From assembly GCF_900107135.1 (NCBI RefSeq), contig NZ_FNOV01000012.1:105737-169736 (forward strand): a DNA stretch of 64,000 nt, in the 5' to 3' direction. Below the pieces are notes generated by a model. That model was not told the DNA's origin. It was given only the letters and a program-made list of their open reading frames with translations, and did no database searches. The translations under genes and the position numbers were made by a program. This document shows, piece after piece, positions 18,534-27,885 of the stretch. Positions within the stretch are counted from its first letter, which is position 1, and every line of letters begins with the position of its first letter. Origin of the DNA: Hymenobacter psychrophilus (lineage in GTDB: Bacteria; Bacteroidota; Bacteroidia; Cytophagales; Hymenobacteraceae).

Positions 18534-20576
18534 ATGCACAAGTACCTGCTCACTTTTCTGCTGCTCACGGCCTGCGCCACGGCTTCGGCCCAGAGTGTGG
18601 AGTTCAGCAAAGACCGGTTCGGCAACGACAAGGACGGCCTGAAGGCGGCCCAGAAAGACCTGAAGGCCGGCGACGCGTTTTACGATTCGGACCCGGCGCG
18701 CTACGAGCAGGCGCTGATGTTCTACCTCAAAGCCCAGCAATTCAACCCCAACAACGACCAGCTCAACCTTAAAATAGGCGACTGTTACCTGCATTCGGGC
18801 TTTAAGCCGCGGGCGCTGGAGTACCTGCAGCGCGCCTACCAACTCAACCCCGATGTGAGCCCGCGCATTCATTACCTGCTGGGCCGGGGCCTGCACCTGA
18901 ATGCCAAATGGGACGCGGCCATTGCCGAGTACAAGCGGGCTGTTCCGGCCAGCGGCACCAAAAATACGGGCGGGCTGGTACTCGATATTCAAAAGAAAAT
19001 AAAGGAGTGCGAAAACGGCCGCCGGCTGGCCGCCAAACCCACCCGCGTGTTTATTGATAACGCCGGACCAGGCGTAAACTCGCCCTACCCCGACTACGGC
19101 CCCGTTATCACGGCCGACGAGTCGGTTATCCTGTTCACCTCGCGCCGCGAGGGCTCAACGGGCGGCAAAACCGACCCCGAGCTGGGCGGCTATTTCGAGG
19201 ATATTTACCAGAGCACCCGCGAGGGCAAGGATGGCTGGAGCGCGGCCCGCAACTTGGGCGAGACCCTTAACACCGACGGCCACGACGCCACCGTGGGGCT
19301 CGCCCCCGACGGCCAGCGGCTGCTGGTATACCTCGAAGACAACGGCGGCGACCTGAACCAGGCCGAGCTGCGCGGCACCGAGTGGCGCAAGCCCCAAAAG
19401 CTGGGCTCGCGCATCAACTCCAAGGCCCACGAGTCGTCGGCCTCCTACACGCCCGACGGTCGCAACCTGTTTTTTGTAAGCGATAAAGAGGGCGGCCTGG
19501 GCTCGCGCGACATCTACCGCATCGAACTAGAGGGCCGCGGGCCGGCTCAGAACCTGGGCCCGGTCATCAACACGCAGTACGGCGAGGAAGGCGTGTTTCT
19601 GCACCCCGACGGCAAAACCATGTACTTCAGCTCGGAGGGCCACGACGCTATGGGTGGCTACGACATCTTTAAATCGGTGCTGGAGAACGGCAAGTGGAGC
19701 AAGCCCGAGAACCTGGGCTGGCCCATCAACACACCCGACGACGACGTGTTTTTCGTGATTTCCGCCTCGGGCCGGCACGGCTACTACTCCTCGGTGCGCG
19801 AAGACGGATTGGGCGGCAAAGACATCTACCAGATTACGTTTCTGGGGGCCGAAAAACCGCCCGTGCTCAGCCAAGAAGACCAGCTGCTGGCCAGCCGGGT
19901 GCAGCCGGTGAAGGAAACGCTGCTGGCCCCGCCGGTGGCCATTGTGGCGGCCCAGGTAACCATTCTCAAGGGCGTAGTGAGCGAAGAAGCCAGCCGCCAG
20001 CCCCTGGAAGCCACCATCGACGTTATCGACAACTCGCTCAATCAGGTCATTGCCTCGTTTCAGTCGAACGAGAAGTCGGGGCGCTACCTGGTGTCGTTGC
20101 CTTCGGGCGTGAACTACGGCATTGTAGTGCGCAAGGATGGCTACCTGTTCCACTCCGAGAACTTCGATTTGCCGGCCGGTGCAGCCTACTCGGAAGTCGT
20201 AAAGGACATTGCCCTCAAGAAGCTCGACCTGGGCGTGAAGGTGGTGCTCAACAACATTTTCTTCGATTTCGACAAGGCGACGCTGCGCAAGGAAAGCACC
20301 GGCGAGCTGGAGCGCCTGCTCAAGCTGCTGACCGAAACGCCCGCCCTGCGCCTCGAAATTTCGGGCCACACCGACAACGTGGGCGCCGATGCCTACAACA
20401 AGGACCTCTCGCAGCGCCGTGCCAAAGCCGTGGTCGATTACCTCGTGGGCAAGGGCGTGGAGAAGGGTCGCCTGACCTTCGCCGGCTACGGCGACACCCA
20501 GCCCGTGGCCCCCAACACCACCAAAGCCAACCGCCAGCTCAACCGCCGCACCGAGTTCAAGGTGACGGGCAAGTAA
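18534..20576 (+). CDS. PorE-like OmpA-family protein (TPR + PD40 propeller + CRD + OmpA)
   Basis: The 680-residue exported protein contains, in order, a signal peptide, TPR-like helices (about 45-150), PD40/WD40-type propeller repeats (about 170-430, such as SSASYTPDGRNLFFVSDKEGGLGSRDIYRIEL), a carboxypeptidase-regulatory-like beta domain (about 473-560) and an OmpA peptidoglycan-binding domain (about 575-678, FFDFDKATLR, SGHTDNVG, LSQRRAKAV, NRRTEFKV). This is the domain order of PorE of the type IX secretion system, but Bacteroidota encode many paralogues with the same order. LLLTAC near residue 15 could be a lipobox; cleavage at ASA-Q is the alternative. It precedes the hybrid kinase by 90 bases. 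Confidence 0.85.
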   Translation: MHKYLLTFLLLTACATASAQSVEFSKDRFGNDKDGLKAAQKDLKAGDAFYDSDPARYEQALMFYLKAQQFNPNNDQLNLKIGDCYLHSGFKPRALEYLQRAYQLNPDVSPRIHYLLGRGLHLNAKWDAAIAEYKRAVPASGTKNTGGLVLDIQKKIKECENGRRLAAKPTRVFIDNAGPGVNSPYPDYGPVITADESVILFTSRREGSTGGKTDPELGGYFEDIYQSTREGKDGWSAARNLGETLNTDGHDATVGLAPDGQRLLVYLEDNGGDLNQAELRGTEWRKPQKLGSRINSKAHESSASYTPDGRNLFFVSDKEGGLGSRDIYRIELEGRGPAQNLGPVINTQYGEEGVFLHPDGKTMYFSSEGHDAMGGYDIFKSVLENGKWSKPENLGWPINTPDDDVFFVISASGRHGYYSSVREDGLGGKDIYQITFLGAEKPPVLSQEDQLLASRVQPVKETLLAPPVAIVAAQVTILKGVVSEEASRQPLEATIDVIDNSLNQVIASFQSNEKSGRYLVSLPSGVNYGIVVRKDGYLFHSENFDLPAGAAYSEVVKDIALKKLDLGVKVVLNNIFFDFDKATLRKESTGELERLLKLLTETPALRLEISGHTDNVGADAYNKDLSQRRAKAVVDYLVGKGVEKGRLTFAGYGDTQPVAPNTTKANRQLNRRTEFKVTGK

Positions 20577-20666
20577 ACGCCTGCCGGCCCTGTTTCGCCG
20601 AGAAAAGGTGGTGGCTGAACGCCGAAGCCGCCAGCGGGCCGCCACTGCATGTATCTTGCCTGCCTG

Positions 20667-23600
20667 ATGCGCCGCCTGCTCGTTTTTCTCCTGCTACTCA
20701 CCCAATTTGCCGCCGCCCAGCGCCTGCCGGCCCGGCAGGCGCTCAAGCAGTTCGGAGCGGCCGAGGGGCTGCCACAGCCGTTTATCTATGCGCTGGTGCA
20801 AGACCGGGCCGGCTACCTCTGGCTGGGCACGGCCGAAGGGCTGGTGCGCTTCGACGGCACCACGTTCCGCACCTTTACCACCCGCGAAGGGCTGGCCGAG
20901 GACTTTGTAACCCAACTGAGCCTGGCCCCGGGCACCGGCCGGCTGGCCGTGCAGCATTTTCAGGGCGGGCTTTCTGTTGAACAGGGCACCGGCTTCCGCC
21001 CAGCCACGGCCACCGAAACCGGCTTACGGGCCACCAAGGGCCTGCCGCCCCCCGACACCGCCCGCCTCGGCCAGCTGCGCCGCCGCTACCAGCTGGCCCT
21101 GCCCCCCGACCTGGTATTGACCGATGTGCTGCGCGACGCGGAAGGCAGCTACTTGCTGGCGACGGCCGGGCAGGGCCTGTGGCGGCTCACCGACCCGCAC
21201 GTTTCGCTGCTGCCTTTACCCGGTCTGGTTTCGCTGGTCGGGCGTGGGTCGGGGCTGCTGGCCACCACCCGCGCCGGGCAGGTGCTGCGGCTGGCGCCCG
21301 CGCCCGATGGCAGCATCAGCCCGCAGCCGTTGCCGCCCGGCCCCGGCGCCCCGGTAGCGCCCGATGGCGCAGGCTGGGCCGTGGCCGGAACCGAAGCGGC
21401 GGCCGCGTGGCAGTCGAAACTACGGCTGCTGCTCAATGCCAAAACCGAAGCGAACCGGCTCGCGCTGGAGCAGCTGCCGGCCGGGCTGACCGTAACGGCG
21501 CTGGCCCAGGATGCGGCCGGTGGGCTGTGGGTGGGCACCGTAGGCGAAGGGGCTTTTTATCTGCACCAGGGCCAACTCCGCCACTACACCACCGCCACCG
21601 GCCTGCTCCACAACGACATTTACGCCATCCTGCCCGACCGGCAGGGCCGGGTGTGGTTCGCCACGCACGGCACCGGGTTGGCCGTATTTGAAGCCGGTAC
21701 ATTCCGGGTGTACCGCGTGCTGGCCGGCGGCATTGAGGCTTCGGCCCTCTGCCAGGATGCCGCCGGCCGGGTGTGGATTGGCACCGAGGGCGACGGGCTG
21801 TTCGCCTTTGAAAACGGCCATTTTCGGCAGTTCACTGCCCGCAACAGCGGGCTGGCCAGCAACTACTGCTACGGGCTGCTGCCCACGCCTGCCGGCCTGG
21901 TGGTGCAGCACGCCGAAGCCCTGAGTCTGGGCCGGGGGACGGGTTTTAGTCCGCTCACTGCACCCGGCAACCCGCTGGTGCGGCAGCTGCTGCCCAACGC
22001 CGCCGGGCTGCTGGCCGGCCCCGCCCCGGCCGTGCTGCTGGCTAGTCGGGCCGGCTTGCTGCGCGTGGGGCTGCCCAGGCTGCCGGCCCCGGCTCGGCCG
22101 CGGGTGTCGCTGGTGGCGGTGGAGGTGAACGGAACCTCGCGCCGGCCCGGCTCGCTGGCCGAACTGCCGGTGGGGCCGCACCATCTCACCTGGTTTTTCC
22201 GCACCGCCAGCCTGGCCCCGGCCGGCACCTGGCAGTACCAGTACCGGCTGCGCGGCTACCAGCCCACCTGGAGCCGTGCCAGCGGCTTTACCGAGGCCGA
22301 TTTTCCCCGCCTCGGCCCCGGCAGCTACACCTTCGAGGTGCGCGCCCGCCGCGGTTCCGAAGGCCCCTGGGGGCCCGCCACCACAGCCCGGTTCGGAGTC
22401 GCCACGCCCTTCTGGCAAACCGGCTGGTTTGCGCTGCTGAGTGTGGCGGCGGTGGTGGGCGGCATCTGGGGGCTGCTGAGGATACGTACCGCCGCGCTGC
22501 GCCACCAGAAGCTGCAGCTCGAAACCACGGTGCAGGAGCGCACCACCGAGCTGCGCCGCCAGAAGGAAGCCACCGAGCTGGTAAACGCCGATTTGCTGGT
22601 GGCCCGCGACGCGGCCGAGGCCTCGCAGCGGGCCAAGGCGCAGTTTCTGGCCAACATGAGCCACGAAATCCGCACGCCGCTCAACGCCGTTATCGGCCTC
22701 ACGCACCTGCTGCGCGGCACCCGCGTCGATGCCGGGCAGCAGGAGTACCTGGAGGCCATTCAGTCGTCGTCGCAGAACCTGCTGGTTATTCTCAACGACA
22801 TCCTCGACTCCTCGAAGATGGAAGCCGGCAAGCTCACGCTGGAGCAGGTGCCGTTCCGGCTGCCCGCGCTGCTGGCGCGGGTGCAGGCCATGTTCCGCTT
22901 CGCCCTCGATGCCAAAGGCCTGTACCTGCGCACCGAAACCGGCCCCCAGGTGCCCACGGCCATTACCGGCGACCCGGTGCGCCTGCAGCAGGTGCTGGTG
23001 AACCTGGTGGGCAACGCGCTCAAATTCACGGCCCACGGCGGCATCACGCTGCTGCTCGAAACCGGTCCGGCTGCCGACGCGCCCGACGAGCAGGTGCTGC
23101 GGTTTGGAGTGCGCGATACGGGCATCGGCATTGCGCCCGAGCAGCAGGAAGCTATTTTCGAGGATTTCTCGCAGGCCAACACCAGCACCACCCGCCAGTA
23201 CGGCGGCACCGGGCTGGGCCTGAGCATCGCCCGCAACCTGGTGCGGCTGCACGGCGGGCAGCTGTGGGTGGAAAGCGCCGAGGGCCAGGGCAGCACCTTC
23301 TGGTTTGAAATTCCGGCCCGGCCGGCCGATGTGGCCGCCATCCTGCCCGAGGCCGCGGCCGTGCTGCCGCCCTTCGAGCCCCCGCTGCGAGTGCTGGTGG
23401 CCGAAGACAACCTGCTCAACCAGCTCGTGGCCCGCCGCACCCTCGAAGCCTGGAACGTGCGGGTGACGGTGGCCGACAACGGCCGGCTGGCCGTGGAAGC
23501 CGCCCGCCAGCAGCCCTTCGACGCCGTGCTGCTCGATGTGCAGATGCCCGAAATGGACGGCTACGAGGCCGCCCGCCAACTGCGCCAGCTGTTTCCCGAC

Positions 23601-24173
23601 CCGGCCCGCCTGCCGCTCATCGGCCTCACGGCCTCGGCCCTGCCCGAAGACCGGGTGCTGGCCCTGGCCGCCGGCATGAACGACACGCTGGCCAAGCCCT
23701 TCGACCCGGCCGTGCTCTACGCCCGCCTCGCCTACTACACCGGCCGCACTCCCGCCGTTGAGGCCGCCACTGAGCCCGCCACTGAGCCCGCCACTGAGCC
23801 CGCCGCGCCGGCCGGACTTCTCTGGCCCACCGAAGCAACCGCCCCCGAACCACCCGACTGGACGCTGCTGGAGGAGCTGGCCGGGGGCAGCGCGGCTTTT
23901 GTGGGCCAGATTGTGCGCACCTTCCTGGCGCAGGTTCCGCCGCTGGCCCGGCAGCTGCCCCAGCTGCCGGGGCCGGCGCTGGCCGAGGCGGCGCACAAGC
24001 TGCGGGGCCAGGCGGCGTATTTTGGTCTGCCGCAGCTTTGCCAGCTGCTGGAACAGGTGGAGGCCGCGGCCCGCCAGGTGCCCCCGTCCCCGGCTCTGCC
24101 TGCTCAACTAGCCGAAATAGAGCGCCGCCTGCAGGCCCTGTACCCGCTGCTGGAGCAGCGGCGGGCAACCTGA
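20667..24173 (+). CDS. Hybrid two-component sensor: propeller, Y_Y_Y, HisKA, HATPase, REC, Hpt
   Basis: The 1168-residue protein has a signal peptide, a periplasmic two-component-regulator propeller (repeats such as GGLWVGTVGEGAF and GRVWFATHGTGL), a Y_Y_Y domain (about 484-554), a membrane helix (about 581-604), HisKA with FLANMSHEIRTPLNAV (His near 663), HATPase with NLVGNALKFT, DTGIGI and GGTGLGLSI, a receiver domain with LLDVQMPEMDGYE (Asp near 957), and a C-terminal Hpt domain with AHKLRG (His near 1109). It should sense a periplasmic signal and relay phosphate His-Asp-His to a separate regulator, probably the adjacent LytTR protein. ATG 20667 places the signal peptide at the terminus; ATG 20649 is also in frame. 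Confidence 0.92.
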   Translation: MRRLLVFLLLLTQFAAAQRLPARQALKQFGAAEGLPQPFIYALVQDRAGYLWLGTAEGLVRFDGTTFRTFTTREGLAEDFVTQLSLAPGTGRLAVQHFQGGLSVEQGTGFRPATATETGLRATKGLPPPDTARLGQLRRRYQLALPPDLVLTDVLRDAEGSYLLATAGQGLWRLTDPHVSLLPLPGLVSLVGRGSGLLATTRAGQVLRLAPAPDGSISPQPLPPGPGAPVAPDGAGWAVAGTEAAAAWQSKLRLLLNAKTEANRLALEQLPAGLTVTALAQDAAGGLWVGTVGEGAFYLHQGQLRHYTTATGLLHNDIYAILPDRQGRVWFATHGTGLAVFEAGTFRVYRVLAGGIEASALCQDAAGRVWIGTEGDGLFAFENGHFRQFTARNSGLASNYCYGLLPTPAGLVVQHAEALSLGRGTGFSPLTAPGNPLVRQLLPNAAGLLAGPAPAVLLASRAGLLRVGLPRLPAPARPRVSLVAVEVNGTSRRPGSLAELPVGPHHLTWFFRTASLAPAGTWQYQYRLRGYQPTWSRASGFTEADFPRLGPGSYTFEVRARRGSEGPWGPATTARFGVATPFWQTGWFALLSVAAVVGGIWGLLRIRTAALRHQKLQLETTVQERTTELRRQKEATELVNADLLVARDAAEASQRAKAQFLANMSHEIRTPLNAVIGLTHLLRGTRVDAGQQEYLEAIQSSSQNLLVILNDILDSSKMEAGKLTLEQVPFRLPALLARVQAMFRFALDAKGLYLRTETGPQVPTAITGDPVRLQQVLVNLVGNALKFTAHGGITLLLETGPAADAPDEQVLRFGVRDTGIGIAPEQQEAIFEDFSQANTSTTRQYGGTGLGLSIARNLVRLHGGQLWVESAEGQGSTFWFEIPARPADVAAILPEAAAVLPPFEPPLRVLVAEDNLLNQLVARRTLEAWNVRVTVADNGRLAVEAARQQPFDAVLLDVQMPEMDGYEAARQLRQLFPDPARLPLIGLTASALPEDRVLALAAGMNDTLAKPFDPAVLYARLAYYTGRTPAVEAATEPATEPATEPAAPAGLLWPTEATAPEPPDWTLLEELAGGSAAFVGQIVRTFLAQVPPLARQLPQLPGPALAEAAHKLRGQAAYFGLPQLCQLLEQVEAAARQVPPSPALPAQLAEIERRLQALYPLLEQRRAT
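23766..23801 (+). repeat. Three 12-bp tandem repeats in the kinase linker
   Basis: The unit GCCACTGAGCCC occurs three times in a row and encodes ATEP repeats in the Ala/Pro-rich linker between the receiver and Hpt domains. Because the unit is a multiple of three, copy-number change would alter linker length without a frameshift. Confidence 0.85.
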
Positions 24174-24204
24174 GCCGTTGATGGAATTCTGCGAAGAAAG
24201 ACTG

Positions 24205-24212
24205 TAGCTTTG
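24205..24212 (+). promoter_or_regulatory. Candidate -7 promoter box for the LytTR gene
   Basis: TAGCTTTG matches TAnnTTTG exactly and ends five bases before the ATG at 24218, so transcription would start at or very near the start codon. No TTG lies at ideal spacing; the nearest is at 24178-24180. It may allow expression independent of the kinase gene. Confidence 0.4.
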
Positions 24213-24217
24213 CAGGC

Positions 24218-24928
24218 ATGGCCGAAAACCCCGATTCCCTCCGCTGCCTGGTAGTCGACGACGACCCGCTGGCTGTGCAGATTGTTGAAAACTGCCTGGC
24301 TAACACGCCCTTCCTGACGCACGCCGGCAGCTGCACCAGCGCCCTGGCGGCGGCCGAAGTGCTACGCGAGCAACCCGTCGACTTGCTGTTTCTCGATGTG
24401 GAGATGCCCCTGATGTCGGGCCTCGACCTGCTGCGCACGCTCCGGCACCCGCCGCTGGTCGTGCTCATCACCAGCAACAAGGGCTACGCTGTGGAAGCCT
24501 TCGAGTACGCCGTGCTCGATTACCTGGTAAAGCCCATCAGCTACGCCCGCTTTCTGCAGGCGGCCCAGCAGGCCCGCGAGGCGCTGGCGGGCCGCATTCA
24601 GCCGGCCGCGGCCGATGCGGCCTTCACTTTTGTAAAGGTGGACAGCAAGCTAGTGAAGGTGCAATTCGACGAGGTGCTGTTCGTGGAAGCCCTGGGCGAC
24701 TACGTGCACATCGTGACCAAGCGCAGCAAGCTCATCGTGTACAGCACGCTACGGGCCATTGAGGAGAAATTTCCGGCGGCATTGTTTGTGCGGGTGCACC
24801 GCTCGTTTATTGTGAGCATCCGCCAGATCCAGACCATCGAAGACAACTCCATTCTGCTGGCCGATAAGCTTGTGCCCATCGGCCAGACCTATCATAAAGA
24901 GGTTTTCCAGCGCCTGAACCGGTTTTAG
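24218..24928 (+). CDS. LytTR-family response regulator
   Basis: The 236-residue protein has an N-terminal receiver domain (VVDDDPLAVQIVENCL, LFLDVEMPLMSGLDLL with the phosphorylated Asp near residue 58, and the switch region LDYLVKPISYARF) and a C-terminal LytTR DNA-binding domain (about 140-236: FVEALGDYVHIVT, FVRVHRSFIVS, LPIGQTYHKEVF region). It should bind DNA after phosphorylation. It starts 44 bases after the hybrid kinase and is its likely partner, receiving phosphate from that protein's Hpt domain; this pairing is inferred from position. Confidence 0.92.
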   Translation: MAENPDSLRCLVVDDDPLAVQIVENCLANTPFLTHAGSCTSALAAAEVLREQPVDLLFLDVEMPLMSGLDLLRTLRHPPLVVLITSNKGYAVEAFEYAVLDYLVKPISYARFLQAAQQAREALAGRIQPAAADAAFTFVKVDSKLVKVQFDEVLFVEALGDYVHIVTKRSKLIVYSTLRAIEEKFPAALFVRVHRSFIVSIRQIQTIEDNSILLADKLVPIGQTYHKEVFQRLNRF

Positions 24929-24980
24929 CAGTCTTTTTCGGTTAACTCCTTCTTTTCTTATCCTCCTTTCGCTCGCTACT

Positions 24981-25616
24981 GTGCTGCTTCGCGTATTCTG
25001 CCCCGGGCGCCTGCTGCTACTGCTGCCACTACTACTGCTACCACTGTTGCTGTTGCTGCCAGCCCGGTCAGTGATGGCTCAGAACGCCGGCGACACAACC
25101 AGCGTAGCCTGCCCGCCGCCACGCGTGCCCCGGCTGTGCGTGGAGCTCGACGCCCGCCAGGCCGTTGACCCCGCCGCCGGCCCCCTCACTTTCCGCTGGG
25201 ATATGGGCGACGGCACCCGGCTCACCGGTCCCACCGTGGCCCACTGCTACGCCGAGCGCCGCCGCTACACCGTGCGCCTGGATGTGGTAGACGAAGCCAG
25301 CGGCGAAGTGCGGCCGGCCGAAAAGCTACTCGACGTTGATTTCACTCAGCAAATCGTGGTCAACTTCCGGGCCGCCGACACGGTGCGGGTGGGCCAGCCA
25401 GTAGCCTTCGATGCCCTCGACTCGCAGCTGCCGGCCTGCGAGAATATGGTGGTTATCTGGGACTTCCGCGACGGAGCCACCAGCACCGGCCCGCGGGCCG
25501 AGCACCGCTTCCGCCGGCCCGGCACCTACGCCGTGCGCATGGCGCTGCGCGCCAACGGCCCCGGCGCTTGCCCCGACAGCCACTGCGTAAGCCGCACCGT
25601 TGTGGTGCTGCCCTAA
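24981..25616 (+). CDS. Exported protein with two PKD-like domains
   Basis: The 211-residue protein begins at GTG 24981 with an unusually long leucine-rich signal sequence (residues 11-27) ending near VMAQ. Two PKD-type beta domains follow: LTFRWDMGDGTRLTGPTVAHCY (about 70-91) and VVIWDFRDGATSTGPRAEHRF (about 156-176), each with the WDFGDG-like turn. Four or more cysteines suggest disulphides. PKD domains mediate binding or spacing in extracytoplasmic proteins. It lacks a sorting or OmpA domain, so its final location is uncertain. It lies 52 bases after the LytTR gene and may belong to the same transcript or be a target. Confidence 0.75.
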   Translation: MLLRVFCPGRLLLLLPLLLLPLLLLLPARSVMAQNAGDTTSVACPPPRVPRLCVELDARQAVDPAAGPLTFRWDMGDGTRLTGPTVAHCYAERRRYTVRLDVVDEASGEVRPAEKLLDVDFTQQIVVNFRAADTVRVGQPVAFDALDSQLPACENMVVIWDFRDGATSTGPRAEHRFRRPGTYAVRMALRANGPGACPDSHCVSRTVVVLP

Positions 25617-25757
25617 GCGCGCCGCCCAACGAGACTTTTGGGCCCTTGGTCGCGGCTTTGCCCGGGCCCGGCCGGAAACGGCTGCCGGGCCCGAATGGGT
25701 AGGCTACCTTCGGCCACCCGGCACACTGTCGGCATCCCTCCTGCTTAGTTGCCGCTT

Positions 25758-26294
25758 ATGAAAACCCTATACCTGGCCCTGCTGAACCTGCTGCTGCTGC
25801 TGCCCGCCGCGGCCCGCGCCCAGGAAACTGTCCCCGCCCTGCGCGAGCAGGCCACTGCCGCCACGCGCACGCTGGCCGCCTTCGTTTCGCTTGATGATGC
25901 CCGCCAACTGCCCGTGCGCCGCCTGGTGCAGTTGCGCCTGAGCCAGGAGGCCGAAGTGCGCACGCAGTATGCCGACGACCCTGCCATGCTCCAGAATAAA
26001 CTGACGGCCATCGGGCGCGAGTACACCACGCAGTTGAGCACTACCCTCAGCCCCGCCCAGTTCGAGCGGCTGCTGGCCGCTGCCCCTAACACGCTGCCCG
26101 CCACCGTGGCCATCGTCCGGCAACCCGGACCCACAACGAGCCCGGTAGCGGTGCCGGCAACGGCGCCAACCGTCGAAAAAGCTCCGGTGGCCCGGCGGCC
26201 AGCCACGGCTCCGGCCCGGCCAGCCACCGCCACATCACGCACCAAAGCGCCAGTGCGCCCGGCAACGCCCATCATTGGCACCATCCGGCACTAA
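25758..26294 (+). CDS. Exported protein of unknown function with Thr/Pro/Ala-rich tail
   Basis: I do not recognise this 178-residue protein. It has a clear signal peptide (MKTLYLALLNLLLLLPAAARA-Q), a helical middle part (residues 22-115) and a low-complexity tail rich in Pro, Ala, Thr and Arg. The helical part resembles small periplasmic proteins with conserved hydrophobic heptads; no domain can be named. ATG 25758 is chosen over the in-frame TTG at 25749. It is the last plus-strand gene of the run and converges on the reductase gene with a single base between the stop codons. Confidence 0.6.
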   Translation: MKTLYLALLNLLLLLPAAARAQETVPALREQATAATRTLAAFVSLDDARQLPVRRLVQLRLSQEAEVRTQYADDPAMLQNKLTAIGREYTTQLSTTLSPAQFERLLAAAPNTLPATVAIVRQPGPTTSPVAVPATAPTVEKAPVARRPATAPARPATATSRTKAPVRPATPIIGTIRH

Positions 26295-26295
26295 G

Positions 26296-27204
26296 CTAAA
26301 TGGCTGGCTCGGCTTGCGCGGCCACGAGGGCAATGCCTTCGGCCAGCGAGTGGGGCCGGTAGCCCAGCTCGCGCACTGCTTTGTCAACCACGAAGCCCGT
26401 GCGCAACGGCCGGCGGGCCGGCTGCGAAAACGTGGCGGCATCTACCCGGCTGATCAGGCTGGCATCAAGCTGAAAATAATCGGCGACCTGCAGCGCCAGT
26501 TGATAGGGCGTGCATAACTCGGCCCCGCTGATGTGATAGATGCCGGTAGCATTGTGGTGGGCTACCAGCCAGCAGCCCTGGGCCAGGTCTTCGGCCAGCG
26601 TGGGGGTACGCAGCTGGTCATCGACCACTTTTATGGGCCGGCCGGCCAGTAGCGCGTCGCGCACCCACAGCACCAGGTTGGTGCGGCCGTAGTCGTGGGC
26701 CACGCCGTACACGAGTACTGTGCGCACAATGGCCCAGGGGCCGCGGCTGTGCTGCACCAACTGCTCGGCGGCCAGTTTGCTTTCGCCATAGAAATTCACT
26801 GGCCCCGGCGCGGCCTCCTCGGCCAGCGGCCCGGCTTCGCCGCTGAAGATAAAATCGGTGCTCAGGTGTACCAGTCGCACCTGGTGCTGCTCGCAGGCGG
26901 CTACCAGATGCGCCACCGCCGTCACGTTCTGGTCCCAGCAGGCGTCCTGGTTCAACTCGCACTCATCCACATTGGTCAGGGCCGCGGTATGGATGAGGTG
27001 GGTGGGCTTTTCGGCTTCCATTACCCGCGCCACCTGGGCGCCGTCGGTTACGTCGAGCGGCACGAAGCGCACCTCCGGATACAGCTCCGCCAGCTTGTTG
27101 GGGCCGCGCGAAGTAGCCACCAGCGCCACGCCTGGCTGCCGACTCAGCAGCGCCACCAGTTTCTGCCCCAGCAAGCCGTTGGAGCCGGTAACGAGGATTT
27201 TCAT
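26296..27204 (-). CDS. RmlD-like NAD(P)-dependent sugar reductase
   Basis: The 302-residue enzyme is an extended short-chain dehydrogenase close to dTDP-4-dehydrorhamnose reductase (RmlD/RfbD). It has the Rossmann motif TGSNGLLGQKLV (residues 6-17), HTAALTNVDECE, the catalytic STDFIFSG and YGESK (Tyr and Lys), and the RTVLVYG strand. RmlD makes dTDP-rhamnose, but many paralogues in this group act on other nucleotide sugars, and no rmlABC genes are nearby, so the substrate is open. ATG 27204 (MKILVTG) is the family start; ATG 27240 lies 12 codons upstream. The cyclophilin gene lies 39 bases upstream on the same strand. Confidence 0.8.
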   Translation of the reverse strand: MKILVTGSNGLLGQKLVALLSRQPGVALVATSRGPNKLAELYPEVRFVPLDVTDGAQVARVMEAEKPTHLIHTAALTNVDECELNQDACWDQNVTAVAHLVAACEQHQVRLVHLSTDFIFSGEAGPLAEEAAPGPVNFYGESKLAAEQLVQHSRGPWAIVRTVLVYGVAHDYGRTNLVLWVRDALLAGRPIKVVDDQLRTPTLAEDLAQGCWLVAHHNATGIYHISGAELCTPYQLALQVADYFQLDASLISRVDAATFSQPARRPLRTGFVVDKAVRELGYRPHSLAEGIALVAAQAEPAI

Positions 27205-27243
27205 TGGCGAGAAATGGGAGGTAATGGGAACGTCATTCACTCC

Positions 27244-27885
27244 TCAATACTGATACCCGAAACCCTTGGCAATCTTCTTCTTCTTCAACTTCTCCACTTT
27301 CACCGTCATCTTAAGGTCGGTGAGGGGGCGGTTGGCCTGGCCGGTGGGCTGCTGGGCAATTTTGTCTACCACTTCCTGGCCGCTGATAACCTGCCCGAAC
27401 ACGGTATACTGGCCGTTGAGGTGGGGCGTGCCCGTAGGGTTTTGCACGATATAGAACTGCGAGGCGCTGCTACGGCGCTCGGGGTTCACAAAGTCGGCGG
27501 AGCGGGCGGCGGCTACGGCCCCGCGCCTGTGGGTCAGTTCGGGGCGGATTTCGGCCGGTAGCGTCTGCTCATCAGCCGAACCCTGGCCGTCGTTGGTGGG
27601 GTCAGCGTCTTTCGAGTTCGGGTCGCCGCCCTGAATCATGAAGTTGAGGATGACGCGGTGAAACGTGGTGCCGTCGTAGAAACCACTGCGGGCCAGCTTC
27701 AGAAAATTCGCCCGGTGCACCGGCGTCAGTTCGAACAGCACCAGCCGGATGTCGCCTAGCGAAGTACTGATAGTCACGAGTTCGTCTTTTTTGCTTTTGC
27801 GGGGCTTTTTGGCCGCCTGCACGGCAGGTATGGCCAGCGTCAGCATCAGGCCCAGCAGCAGCGTGCGGCGAAAGAAGTTTTTCAT
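27244..27885 (-). CDS. Periplasmic cyclophilin-type peptidyl-prolyl isomerase
   Basis: The 213-residue protein has a signal peptide (MKNFFRRTLLLGLMLTLAIPAVQA) and a cyclophilin domain from about residue 38: NFLKLARSGFYDGTTFHRVILNFMIQGGD (catalytic Arg in FHRV), ASQFYIV and HLNGQYTVFGQV. It should catalyse cis-trans isomerisation of prolyl bonds during folding of exported proteins. The loop between FMIQGGDP and the ASQF motif is longer than in minimal bacterial cyclophilins and includes a charged segment. A Lys-rich stretch near the C-terminus is notable. The RmlD-like gene follows on the same strand. Confidence 0.9.
   Translation of the reverse strand: MKNFFRRTLLLGLMLTLAIPAVQAAKKPRKSKKDELVTISTSLGDIRLVLFELTPVHRANFLKLARSGFYDGTTFHRVILNFMIQGGDPNSKDADPTNDGQGSADEQTLPAEIRPELTHRRGAVAAARSADFVNPERRSSASQFYIVQNPTGTPHLNGQYTVFGQVISGQEVVDKIAQQPTGQANRPLTDLKMTVKVEKLKKKKIAKGFGYQY

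Noticed and set aside
18534..20576. Assignment of the OmpA-family protein as the true PorE of the T9SS
   Set aside because: The domain order is right, but Bacteroidota carry many paralogues and no other T9SS core gene is nearby, so only PorE-like is claimed.
21420..24107. 895-codon open frame on the minus strand opposite the hybrid kinase gene
   Set aside because: It is antisense to a clearly coding gene with all kinase motifs. Long antisense frames are expected in high-G+C DNA, and its translation has no recognisable domain.
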